Assembly (NCBI GenBank): GCA_900540305.1
Contig: UQFL01000031.1
Location: 1-24,102, forward strand
Length of the DNA: 24,102 nt
Reading direction: 5' to 3'
Origin: an uncultured Oscillospiraceae bacterium
GTDB lineage: Bacteria > Bacillota > Clostridia > Oscillospirales > Acutalibacteraceae
Position numbers and translations under genes: made by a program
The notes under the pieces: model-generated
What the model saw: the letters and a program-made list of their open reading frames with translations, nothing else
Databases searched by the model: none
Told to the model about the DNA's origin: nothing
Shown here: positions 1 through 6,586 of the stretch, one piece after another
Position numbering within the stretch: the stretch's first letter is position 1
Layout: each line of letters starts with the position of its first letter

Positions 1-43
1 TCAGCCTCGGTCTCGTGGGCTCGGAGATGTGTATAAGAGACAG
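1..43 (+). other. Illumina Nextera i7 adapter (not genomic)
   Basis: Bases 25-43 are the Tn5 mosaic end AGATGTGTATAAGAGACAG, preceded at 10-24 by the Nextera read-2 sequence GTCTCGTGGGCTCGG. Bases 2-9 (CAGCCTCG) match, from memory, the i7 index N710. This is leftover sequencing adapter, so genomic sequence starts at about 44 and the window's left edge is an assembly end. Confidence 0.97.
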
Positions 44-82
44 GGGCAGAAGGACTTGAACCCTCGGCACGCGGTTTTGGAG
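44..82 (-). repeat. tRNA-Trp 3' half, left attachment site of the island
   Basis: Read on the minus strand, this is the anticodon loop CTCCAAA (CCA anticodon), the 3' side of the anticodon stem, the variable loop, a T arm with TTCAAGT, and most of the acceptor strand of tRNA-Trp. It is identical to 15699-15737 in the same orientation. The D arm and 5' half are missing, because the bases beyond 82 do not continue a tRNA. It is best read as a displaced tRNA 3' end at an integrative-element boundary (att site); the rest of its acceptor end was lost at the adapter junction. Confidence 0.82.
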
Positions 83-149
83 TGGACGTGGTCTTATGAA
101 CCGCGTGTCCTTTTTATAAAGTTTTAAGACAAATTTGGATAAAAAATCA

Positions 150-178
150 AGCATCAATCCGACGATTGATGCTTTTTT
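150..178 (-). terminator. Bidirectional rho-independent terminator after the hipA-like gene
   Basis: A 10-bp perfect stem (AGCATCAATC/GATTGATGCT, 150-159 and 164-173) with a CGAC loop is flanked by a T run on the plus strand and by TGATTTTTT when read on the minus strand. It lies just downstream of the minus-strand hipA-like stop codon. Its stem overlaps the TGATGCT arm-type repeats, so it may do double duty. Confidence 0.75.
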
Positions 179-184
179 GATGCT
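165..184 (+). repeat. Paired TGATGCT sites, putative left integrase arm site
   Basis: TGATGCT occurs at 167-173 and 178-184, a spacing of 11 bp or about one helical turn, and an inverted copy lies at 150-156. The same paired motif with the same spacing recurs at 15068-15085 and 15861-15878, next to the other tRNA-tail copies. This fits arm-type binding sites of a tyrosine integrase; that function is inferred. Confidence 0.5.
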
Positions 185-193
185 ATGATAAAT

Positions 194-1261
194 TCATGAT
201 TGATTATTTAAGAAATCAAATATACTTTTCTGTCCGTTAAGTATGAATTCTGAAATTTTGTCTCCGTCAACATCAAATGGAGTTTCTGAAATACATTTTC
301 TTATAAGTTCATCGGTGATTACAGGGATATTGAGATTCTTAAACAGCCTAAACGCCTCTTTGTTACTCTTTAACAACTCGATAAACAAGTCAATAAGCGT
401 ATCGTTTTTGCGCTCTATAAACCTTGGATATCCGCGGGATATTAAAGCAATATTGTTGTCATAATTAGGAGCAAGTTTTACTATATCCCCTGTTTTGGAA
501 TCTCTCAAAACACCGTAGTTTTTTGTATGGCGATCCATATTCATACAAACAGTATCCAGATAAATGAGTTTTAAATAATCTTCTGCCATATTCTTTGAGA
601 TACTGTAAAACACATCAAAGTTTTTACAGTAATCTTCGTCATCACCTACAAGAGATTCTGCCGACTCAAAATTATATCTGCCGTTTTCTGTAAAATCCTT
701 TGTTCTGATATAGCCGTCATCCAACTCGTAGTGAGCCATATCAAAACCTAAAGACGAACCTAATTTGCAGATAAACAACTCGGAAAACAGTTCGTTCTCA
801 TTGCCGGACTTATACATCCACCAAGCGCCGTCGATAAGTCGCCAGCACTTCTCATAACTACCGATATTGGTGAGTTCCGGCGTCCTTGACGGCTTTTGAT
901 TGAAACTGTCAGGATCACCGCAAAGCGCAAGACTGTCAAAATAATTCTCTTTAAAACGGACATCATCCCATGTTAAATCAGAGCCGTCTTCACAAAACCA
1001 AAAATTATCCGTAATTGTTACGGCATTAACCGCAAGCACCGTACTGATTTCGTCTTTATTTTGCAGACGAAGTGCTTTTTTCAAGAGTCTTGAATTAGCA
1101 CGATGAGAATCAATAGCTCGACCTTTTAACCAAGCAGCAATATCATCACATCTGTTGAAAAATAAGGGCGCAAGTTTCTCGTTTTTATCAACCACAACGC
1201 CATTTTTTATTGTGACAACAGGAATATCCTCTGACATGATTTTTCCGTTGAGGCTTTGCAT
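194..1261 (-). CDS. HipA-like Ser/Thr kinase domain protein, solo
   Basis: The protein has the fold signature of the HipA C-terminal kinase domain, the phosphatidylinositol-kinase-like family whose E. coli member phosphorylates glutamyl-tRNA synthetase. Numbering from the longer TTG-started frame, MNMDRHTKNYG (about 246-255) carries the catalytic Asp248 and Asn253, and APNYDNN (269-275) carries the metal-binding Asp273. About 355 residues remain from the chosen start, shorter than classical HipA (about 440), and no HipB-like antitoxin gene is adjacent. I chose the ATG at 1261 because GGTGGTGAG sits just upstream and a promoter lies at 1287-1316; the frame can be opened to a TTG at 1276. A strong terminator follows. 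Substrate unknown; the family call is firm, the toxin role is inferred. Confidence 0.85.
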   Translation of the reverse strand: MQSLNGKIMSEDIPVVTIKNGVVVDKNEKLAPLFFNRCDDIAAWLKGRAIDSHRANSRLLKKALRLQNKDEISTVLAVNAVTITDNFWFCEDGSDLTWDDVRFKENYFDSLALCGDPDSFNQKPSRTPELTNIGSYEKCWRLIDGAWWMYKSGNENELFSELFICKLGSSLGFDMAHYELDDGYIRTKDFTENGRYNFESAESLVGDDEDYCKNFDVFYSISKNMAEDYLKLIYLDTVCMNMDRHTKNYGVLRDSKTGDIVKLAPNYDNNIALISRGYPRFIERKNDTLIDLFIELLKSNKEAFRLFKNLNIPVITDELIRKCISETPFDVDGDKISEFILNGQKSIFDFLNNQS

Positions 1262-1286
1262 CGTTCTCACCACCAATCTTTTTTAC

Positions 1287-1316
1287 ATTGTACCATTAAA
1301 AATTACAATATTACAA
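1287..1316 (-). promoter_or_regulatory. Candidate promoter of the hipA-like gene
   Basis: On the minus strand, TTGTAA (1311-1316) and TACAAT (1287-1292) are separated by 18 bp. The -35 overlaps the stop codon of the upstream HEPN gene, so the hipA-like gene can be transcribed independently of the MNT/HEPN pair. Confidence 0.5.
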
Positions 1317-1721
1317 ATTAATTTCCAAATTGAGTTTTAAATACTGATCTATTTCATTTACAAACTTTTTAGCGTACGAAAATAATTCTGTAGCGTCCTG
1401 CAAATCAAACTCCACAGTCAAATTATAGTCGCCTTGTTCGCGTGAATCCAGCAATCTACCGATTATTCTTGATAGTTCTTTATCAAGAATGCCGGTCTTT
1501 ATATATTGGCTTCTGAAATATGCAACAACACCGGAATGCTTTTTTGAATCAAACCCATCGAGTATTTCAATAGCCTTCATCGAATAAAAAGCAGAATAGT
1601 ATGATCTGTTAATGGCTGTATTATAATCACCAAGTTCAATATAAGACGGAATGTATGAAAGTGTTTTTCTTGCTTTTTCCATTAATAGTTTTGAAAGTTC
1701 TTTTACACTTTTATCAGGCAA
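1311..1721 (-). CDS. HEPN domain protein paired with an MNT nucleotidyltransferase
   Basis: This 136-residue all-helical protein has the HEPN pattern of the COG1895 type: NRSYYSAFYSMKAIE at about 38-52 and REQGDY at 94-99. HEPN/MNT pairs are toxin-antitoxin systems in which the HEPN partner is an RNase or an inert partner, neutralised by AMPylation from MNT. The usual Rx4-6H catalytic motif is not seen: the position after Arg94 gives DY and no His, so nuclease activity is uncertain. It starts at a TTG that overlaps the end of the MNT gene by 8 bp, which suggests translational coupling. No separate promoter is seen. Confidence 0.82.
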   Translation of the reverse strand: MPDKSVKELSKLLMEKARKTLSYIPSYIELGDYNTAINRSYYSAFYSMKAIEILDGFDSKKHSGVVAYFRSQYIKTGILDKELSRIIGRLLDSREQGDYNLTVEFDLQDATELFSYAKKFVNEIDQYLKLNLEINL

Positions 1722-2052
1722 CTTTCACACCGTCCTTCTGCACATTCACCAAAAAAGGCATTGCATTCTTATACTTACTAAATGTATCAGAATCAAACAG
1801 CAATAGCGATACCATAATATCGTATTCAAGCGAAAGATCGCTGGCAATATCAACAAGCGACTTTCTGAATTGCTTAAGATCATCAGGCGAACCGTTTATT
1901 ATAACCATAATGTCTATATCTGACTCATCGTCATAATCACCGCGTGCATAAGACCCATAAAGGATTACTGAATCCAGCCTGTTTCCAAGCAGTTCCTTTG
2001 CCCCGATGACAACGGCATCAATAATACTATTCAGTTCATTTTTCGTGCACAT
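1714..2052 (-). CDS. MNT-type minimal nucleotidyltransferase (antitoxin)
   Basis: A 112-residue minimal nucleotidyltransferase. GSYARGDY (33-40) followed by SDID (44-47) is the diagnostic G-S...DxD active site, with Asp45 and Asp47 as metal ligands. In MntA/HepT-type (type VII) modules this enzyme transfers AMP to the HEPN partner. The start at 2052 is chosen because GGCGGTGA precedes it and the -10 box lies at 2081-2086; the longer frame opening at 2091 would start upstream of the expected transcription start. It is first in a two-gene operon with the HEPN gene, overlapping by 8 bp. Confidence 0.88.
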   Translation of the reverse strand: MCTKNELNSIIDAVVIGAKELLGNRLDSVILYGSYARGDYDDESDIDIMVIINGSPDDLKQFRKSLVDIASDLSLEYDIMVSLLLFDSDTFSKYKNAMPFLVNVQKDGVKVA

Positions 2053-2080
2053 ATGATCACCGCCAAAATTGGTATATTTT

Positions 2081-2110
2081 ATTATAAACATAAATTATTA
2101 TATCAGTCAA
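2081..2110 (-). promoter_or_regulatory. Promoter of the MNT/HEPN operon
   Basis: Minus-strand TTGACT (2105-2110) and TATAAT (2081-2086) are spaced 18 bp apart. The predicted start near 2074 leaves a leader of about 20 bases containing the GGCGGTGA ribosome site. Confidence 0.65.
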
Positions 2111-2149
2111 GATATTCGTTAAACCTGTAAGGATAGGGATTAATAAAAA

Positions 2150-2184
2150 TAAAGCAAAAAATAAGCCTGCTTGGATGAGCAGGC
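2150..2184 (-). terminator. Rho-independent terminator after the Fic operon
   Basis: GCCTGC/GCAGGC arms (2165-2170 and 2179-2184) form a hairpin followed on the minus strand by TTATTTTTTG, 7 bases after the fic stop codon. Confidence 0.75.
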
Positions 2185-2190
2185 AATAAA

Positions 2191-2787
2191 TTATTTTGAC
2201 TTTTCAATATGATTATAAAAAATCTCTTTAAGATAGTCTGTTATACCATTAGCGGCATGGATAGTTGCTATCATAAGTTCATCCTTATCAATCGATGAAA
2301 AATCGATATCATAATTATTAAATCGAATAAGCTGTGAAATGAATAATCTTTGTGTTCTTCCGTTTCCCTCTCTGAATGGGTGAATCATATTTGTAACACT
2401 GTAGAAATCAACAATGTTATCAACAAATTCGTCAAATGATTTATTTTGAAAATAATCGTTATCTTTCAAACGCATAAAGCATGCGTTCATTAAATCAGAA
2501 ATCTGATCTGCCGAAGCAAACTTTGTTCCTTTTTTACTGATATTAACAGTTCGGTATTCGCCTGCCCAATCATAAATATCTTCAAATAAATATTTGTGAA
2601 TTAACTTGTAATGTTCAACATCAAAAGTATCACTGATAGGATTGAGTTCAAGTTTGCTTGCTTTTGCAAAAGTCACAGCGCCCTCAAATTCTTTTAGTTT
2701 GTTTTCATCAGTAATACCCCATTTATTTATTAAGCAGGTTGTGCCCTCATAACAATTACTTGTGGAAGAATCAATGCTGTAACTCAT
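2191..2787 (-). CDS. fic: Fic-domain AMP-transferase, toxin of a Fic/VbhA-like pair
   Basis: The 198-residue protein carries the full Fic signature HPFREGNGRTQRLF at 136-149: catalytic His136, the acidic residue Glu140, the GNGR phosphate-binding loop and Arg147. Fic enzymes of this class transfer AMP from ATP to target proteins such as DNA gyrase and topoisomerase IV. The conserved region upstream (YDWAGEYRTVNISKKGTKF, about 72-90) is the usual flap segment. It has no N-terminal inhibitory helix of its own, as expected for class I Fic proteins with a separate antitoxin, which is the gene immediately upstream. The stop of that gene and this start overlap as TAATG. The target is not predictable from sequence. 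Confidence 0.93.
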   Translation of the reverse strand: MSYSIDSSTSNCYEGTTCLINKWGITDENKLKEFEGAVTFAKASKLELNPISDTFDVEHYKLIHKYLFEDIYDWAGEYRTVNISKKGTKFASADQISDLMNACFMRLKDNDYFQNKSFDEFVDNIVDFYSVTNMIHPFREGNGRTQRLFISQLIRFNNYDIDFSSIDKDELMIATIHAANGITDYLKEIFYNHIEKSK

Positions 2788-2957
2788 TATACGTTAATAC
2801 CCTGATGATTTTTAATGATCTCAATATACTGCGCCATCGTTATTTCTTTATTAAGAAGCTTTTTGCACAGCTCTTTATAATCATCTGAGATGACAAAGCC
2901 TTCCATTTCAAGAGAAGCTGCGGCGCTGTTTATCGCCTTTTCATTTGAAATATACAA
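2787..2957 (-). CDS. VbhA-like antitoxin of Fic
   Basis: A small helical protein with the class I Fic inhibitor motif [S/T]xxxE[G/N], read here as SLEMEG. In VbhA/VbhT complexes the Glu of this motif blocks ATP gamma-phosphate binding in Fic. The frame can be opened to an ATG at 2972, but no ribosome site precedes that ATG and it lies within about 10 bases of the expected transcript start. GAGGG sits 6 bases before a TTG at 2957, so I take TTG as the start (56 residues). Translationally coupled to fic through TAATG. Confidence 0.82.
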   Translation of the reverse strand: MYISNEKAINSAAASLEMEGFVISDDYKELCKKLLNKEITMAQYIEIIKNHQGINV

Positions 2958-2986
2958 AACAATCCCTCGCATATTTATTTTAGTTT

Positions 2987-3015
2987 ATTATAAAACAAAT
3001 CTATCGATTTATCAA
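2987..3015 (-). promoter_or_regulatory. Promoter of the antitoxin/fic operon
   Basis: Minus-strand TTGATA (3010-3015) and a perfect TATAAT (2987-2992) are separated by 17 bp. The predicted leader is short, which supports the internal TTG start of the antitoxin. The rest of 2973-3171 shows no convincing gene. Confidence 0.7.
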
Positions 3016-3171
3016 CAGATTTTCATTTTATTTATGACTATAACTGAGTCAATAGCATCCAAAATCTCGTTGACTAAGTTCATGTACTTTACCACTCTCA
3101 CCTTGTATCTGACTGATTATTTATATTTGTAAATGCGCTGCACTTTAAAACTCTCTATCATTCGTTTTTGA

Positions 3172-3879
3172 TTAATCAGTATTATATTCGTCATATTCAC
3201 TTTGTAATTTTTCTAATTCTGCTTGAAGCTGTTGCCATTTATGTTTTAATATAACACAGTTTGCGTCATCTTCAACACAACCATAAAATAAATAAGGATC
3301 CATCAATTCGTTATCCAGTCTGTTTAGTTCAAAACTTAAACTTACAAACTCCGCATCCTGTTCGGATACAATTGCATCGTCAGCCGTAATCTTACTTAAA
3401 TTAGAAAGATTGTCCAACATATTTCTGACTTCATTTATTCTGTTTTCATATTCATCTAAGGTATCTTTAACCTCTATACTTTTAATTTTGCTAGCTCTAA
3501 TTGAGTTCAATTTCCAAAATTCATTATAAATTATCATTTCTGAACTATTTTCATCAGTGAAAAAAACAGTTCCGTATCTCTCTTTTAAATAGGAATCCAT
3601 TACTTCCTGTGTTTCAAAGTTTGTAAATTTCTGATTAAAATCATCAGCAACCGGTTCTATCCATTCTGACATATATTCTCTAACACTATCACTGGCCAAA
3701 TCAGTAAATATTCCATAACGGCTTTCATAAATCTCCGACAAAGCTTCGCCGTCCCCGTTGTTTAATGCATTTTCGGTTTTTGCCACAGCTATCATCGGAT
3801 ACCCTTTCACGACCATAAAAACAAACAGAACAATGCTCACGGCAATAATTGAAACACTGCAAATTATTTTCTTTTTCAT
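3172..3879 (-). CDS. Membrane-anchored extracytoplasmic protein, unknown function
   Basis: The start at 3879 is supported by GAGGTG, 7 bases upstream. The 235-residue protein begins MKKKIICS and has one transmembrane helix at about 6-26 with no lipobox, so the remainder should lie outside the cell. The next 80 residues (AKTENALNNGDGEALSEIYE onward) resemble by eye the segment just after the membrane helix of the 514-residue zinc-ribbon protein at 6587-8131 (ASARMRDAFDSKSGGAVMDV onward). It may be a shortened relative lacking the zinc ribbon and NPCBM-like domain. The C-terminus (from about residue 140) is Glu/Leu/Asn rich and probably coiled coil. It is last in the minus-strand block; no clear terminator follows. 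Function not recognised. Confidence 0.72.
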   Translation of the reverse strand: MKKKIICSVSIIAVSIVLFVFMVVKGYPMIAVAKTENALNNGDGEALSEIYESRYGIFTDLASDSVREYMSEWIEPVADDFNQKFTNFETQEVMDSYLKERYGTVFFTDENSSEMIIYNEFWKLNSIRASKIKSIEVKDTLDEYENRINEVRNMLDNLSNLSKITADDAIVSEQDAEFVSLSFELNRLDNELMDPYLFYGCVEDDANCVILKHKWQQLQAELEKLQSEYDEYNTD

Positions 3880-3899
3880 TAATATACACCTCAATGTTT

Positions 3900-4303
3900 T
3901 CAACTCACTTTTTCATAGTAAGCCGTAGTGCCATTATAAGTCCCTATGGTGCGTTTTAATGTCATTTCATTATCAGATATAATTATCTCATAATATTGCG
4001 TACCGCCCAAAAAGATAATATTGTAAGCTCATTGCCAACAACAGAATATGTACAGTTGCTTCCATTCATAGACATCTGTCCATCCTCATAAAAATAAATA
4101 GCCTCTTCTGGAAAATAGTCATTTATCATTCTTACATAATTATTTTTCTCATCATCTGTAAGTACCCAGTGTCCTATAATTGCTTTTTCGGGGCTTGGAT
4201 TTTCATATGTATTTCTCAAAGCAAAGCCGATTATAATCAAAATCACAAATGAGAGAACCATTAAAACTTTTAAATATCCTTTTTGATTTTCTGTTAAGTG
4301 CAT
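3900..4303 (-). pseudogene. Frameshifted small membrane protein with lipocalin-like C-terminus
   Basis: The frame from 4303 has a good AAGGAG site and encodes a helix at about 12-28 followed by GHWVLTDDE and a YEDGQMSMNGSNCTYSVVGNELTI strand pattern, but stops at 3983 after 106 residues. If one T is added to the five-T run near 4008, reading continues as LGGTQYYEIIISDNEMTLKR and ends at 3900-3902, giving a 134-residue protein whose stop is 20 bases before the next gene. The restored tail keeps the beta-strand character of the small 'lipocalin-like' domains seen in Clostridia. It is either a recent pseudogene, a T-tract phase switch or a base-call error. Confidence 0.7.
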
Positions 4304-4330
4304 GATTTTTGCTCCTTATTACGAGTATAT

Positions 4331-4356
4331 TTTTGTGGCTACGAGATTAGATAGAA
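4331..4356 (-). repeat. Short relic of an NPCBM-gene 3' end
   Basis: The plus-strand bases from TTTTTGTGGC onward match, with few differences, 5003-5026 and 6600-6623, the codons for the conserved (L/F)VATK tail of the NPCBM-like domain. On the minus strand it reads SNLVATKIYS and then a stop, just before the ribosome site of the next gene. It appears to be a third, almost wholly deleted copy. Confidence 0.5.
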
Positions 4357-4375
4357 TAAAATAATAAGATGTAAT

Positions 4376-4870
4376 TTAGCTATAGTTTTTCAAGTCGAAT
4401 ATTTTAAATTCCCTTTTATCTGCATTATTTGCATAATCAAGATTTGTATAATCAGGATAACTTGTGCAAACTGCAATACCGTCCGATTGCAGTGAAATAA
4501 AGTCACTAAACTCATCAAGCGCAAAAACAGTTGCTCTGCTTCCCTGCTCATTTACCCTATAAAATGTATTATAACCTGTATCACTGTCAAAATAGTAAAA
4601 CTCGTTGTTGCAGACATTTAGCATCATGTTATCACCAGAATCGCCGAACTCTCCAATTTTTTCACCATTATAAAAAACACCTAACTTTTCAGCGGTAAAG
4701 AAATTCTGCCTAATCTCATAATCTCCGAAAAAATAACAGTTGTATTCGGCAAGCATATCGTCATTATATCGCAGTTCTACATCACCGCTATCTGTATCAA
4801 CAAATGCATTTTTTATTGCAGGTTGAGATATAATTGAATCAAAGTCGCTAATGGTATAAGTTACTGTCAA
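4376..4870 (-). pseudogene. Probable 5'-truncated gene for a secreted beta-propeller-like protein
   Basis: About 164 codons are open from a TTG at 4870, and the frame extends upstream to a stop at about 4910 without an ATG or ribosome site. The product is acidic and rich in Tyr/Asn/Asp, with strand-like blocks (LGVFYNGEKIGEFG, FDSDTGYNTFYRVN), similar in flavour to the lipoprotein at 5234-6541. A copy of that lipoprotein's ribosome-site region (AAAAAGGAGATTTATAC) lies upstream at about 4945-4962 but leads into an early stop and no signal peptide. I read it as the surviving 3' part of a duplicated lipoprotein gene; a small genuine gene using TTG cannot be excluded. Confidence 0.5.
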
Positions 4871-4961
4871 TTTATTTTCATTTGCCGTTATGCAATCAAT
4901 ATACTAATCCGTTTGTTCCAATGAATTAAAAATTACTTTCGGTGATGTATAAATCTCCTTT

Positions 4962-5213
4962 TTACACTTTATCTTTATATACTGTTATTTCATTCCGGAA
5001 GATTTTTGTGGCAACAAGATTGGATACACCATAACCGGCGTCACCGTTATATTTCTTGCCATAGAATTTTACGACAAGCGTGAATACATTAGAAACATCA
5101 ACTTTTATATCCTGCGGCAACACATTCTTTTCCATTGTGGCAGAAGTATATAATTTTTTACCATCGCCATATATTTTTATGTATCCCTCAACATCAACAT
5201 TTTTGACCTTTGA
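4962..5213 (-). pseudogene. Remnant of a duplicated NPCBM-like domain gene
   Basis: The minus strand encodes GYIKIYGDGKKLYTSATMEK and LPQDIKVDVSN, ending in SNLVATKI. This is clearly related to residues about 437-514 of the intact zinc-ribbon/NPCBM protein (AYLEIYGDGKKLFTSDTMG, YLPKNFSVDIS, FVATKNLPE). There is no start, zinc ribbon, membrane helix or helical repeat. Near the end one A is missing from the run that encodes TKN in the intact copy, so reading overshoots the old stop (4990-4992). The spacer after it matches the spacer after the intact gene, so a whole gene-pair segment was duplicated. Confidence 0.78.
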
Positions 5214-5233
5214 AGTTCGTAAAATACTGCCGA

Positions 5234-6541
5234 TTAAACATCATATTCAATTGTATATTCATTACTAATAATGGGTTCTAAATTACCGTCTTTATAAAAA
5301 TAATAGTTATCTGAATAAATATAGTGTTGATAGTAATCCCCATGATTTGATTCACCATAATCGTCGTATCCTTTGTATGAATCTAATCTGCAAATTAAAG
5401 AATCTCCAGTTACATACGCTTCTAATGCGCTATAGCCGTCATTGTCTATCTCCGCAAAAGGAATTGTAAATCTTTTAATTCCAGTCTCTGCATTAAAAAG
5501 ATAGAAGACACAAATTTCGTCACTGTTGCCGCTGTTTTCACTAAATAAAAGTATATTTTTCGTACAAAGGAAGTCATCAGTATTATATTGGTTAATAATA
5601 TAAGAATCAAATGTTTCTAAAATTTCATGATTTTTACCGTCCAATGTGCTTCTGTTTAAATATGTTTTTGGTTCTTCAGGAACCTCATTATAGGATAAAT
5701 AATAAATATAATCACTGTCTGCATAGAATACTGAACCTAGATTTTCTGAAACAGGATTTATAAATTCACCGCTGTCAAAATCATAATATATATACTTATT
5801 TTCGGACCCATCGGAAGTTTCTATGATCATTCCCTCTTTGCTTATGCATTCAACATACAAAGAGTAATTCTCATTTTCATCAGTAAGTTCTTTTGCAAAA
5901 AATTCTGCTTCACTTTTTTCCAAATTATAAAAGAATATAACATCGCACGAATCATTGTAAACTGAATCATAATCAACTGAAAGAATCAATTTGCTGCCAA
6001 CAACTCCGGCGAGTTTCAGTTCTCCGATATCCAAATCCTTAATATATTCTGTGCCATGATTAATCTGAATATCAGACAATTCTATCAATTCATAAGAACT
6101 ATCACTTAAGTCAATAACTGCTATATAAAAATAATATTCTTCATATCCTGTTACATATAAACAAAACAATTGGTCATTTAAAAAGTAAAATGGTGAAACA
6201 CTTTGTGCATTTTCAATAGCAGCTCCAGAGGGACGCTCATAATTTGCAGAATCCAAATAAATATTTGAAGCCGAGAACACTTGCGATTTCTCTCCCGTTT
6301 TCAAATCAAACTTGAATATATTATCATAATAAATATACTTTTTGTGATCCAAATAAGGCTCCGTAGTGGATTGCGTATTAATATAAAAAAGACAATCATT
6401 ATATACCTGTGTATTTTCCGATATATTAGATTGTTCTCTTTTAACGAAGCCTACATTACACCCGGAAAACAATGTTGACATAATGCAAACCGAGAGAAGG
6501 ACACATAATATATATTTAATCGATAATTTTACTGTTTTCAT
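5234..6541 (-). CDS. Lipoprotein with probable beta-propeller (DUF5050-like)
   Basis: A 435-residue exported protein with a Lys-rich start, hydrophobic core 10-25 and lipobox-like LFSGC with Cys28 as the lipid-modified residue. The mature part is a run of short strand-rich units (YYDNIFKFDLKTGEKSQVF, YYLSYNEVPEEP, YLNRSTLDGKNHEILETF) typical of DUF5050-type beta-propeller proteins in Clostridia; that family assignment is from pattern only. The ATG is preceded by AAAAGGAGATTTATACT. It lies 45 bases downstream of the zinc-ribbon/NPCBM gene and is probably cotranscribed with it, which suggests a shared surface complex. Function unknown. Confidence 0.78.
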   Translation of the reverse strand: MKTVKLSIKYILCVLLSVCIMSTLFSGCNVGFVKREQSNISENTQVYNDCLFYINTQSTTEPYLDHKKYIYYDNIFKFDLKTGEKSQVFSASNIYLDSANYERPSGAAIENAQSVSPFYFLNDQLFCLYVTGYEEYYFYIAVIDLSDSSYELIELSDIQINHGTEYIKDLDIGELKLAGVVGSKLILSVDYDSVYNDSCDVIFFYNLEKSEAEFFAKELTDENENYSLYVECISKEGMIIETSDGSENKYIYYDFDSGEFINPVSENLGSVFYADSDYIYYLSYNEVPEEPKTYLNRSTLDGKNHEILETFDSYIINQYNTDDFLCTKNILLFSENSGNSDEICVFYLFNAETGIKRFTIPFAEIDNDGYSALEAYVTGDSLICRLDSYKGYDDYGESNHGDYYQHYIYSDNYYFYKDGNLEPIISNEYTIEYDV

Positions 6542-6586
6542 AGTATAAATCTCCTTTTCACACTTTATCTTTAATAAAGTGTTATT

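Noticed and set aside
44..82. A complete tRNA-Trp gene
   Set aside because: Only the 3' half is present; neither this copy nor the one at 15693 has a D arm or 5' acceptor strand.
3033..3132. Short frames on both strands between fic antitoxin and the next gene
   Set aside because: About 23-33 codons, no ribosome site, no recognisable product.
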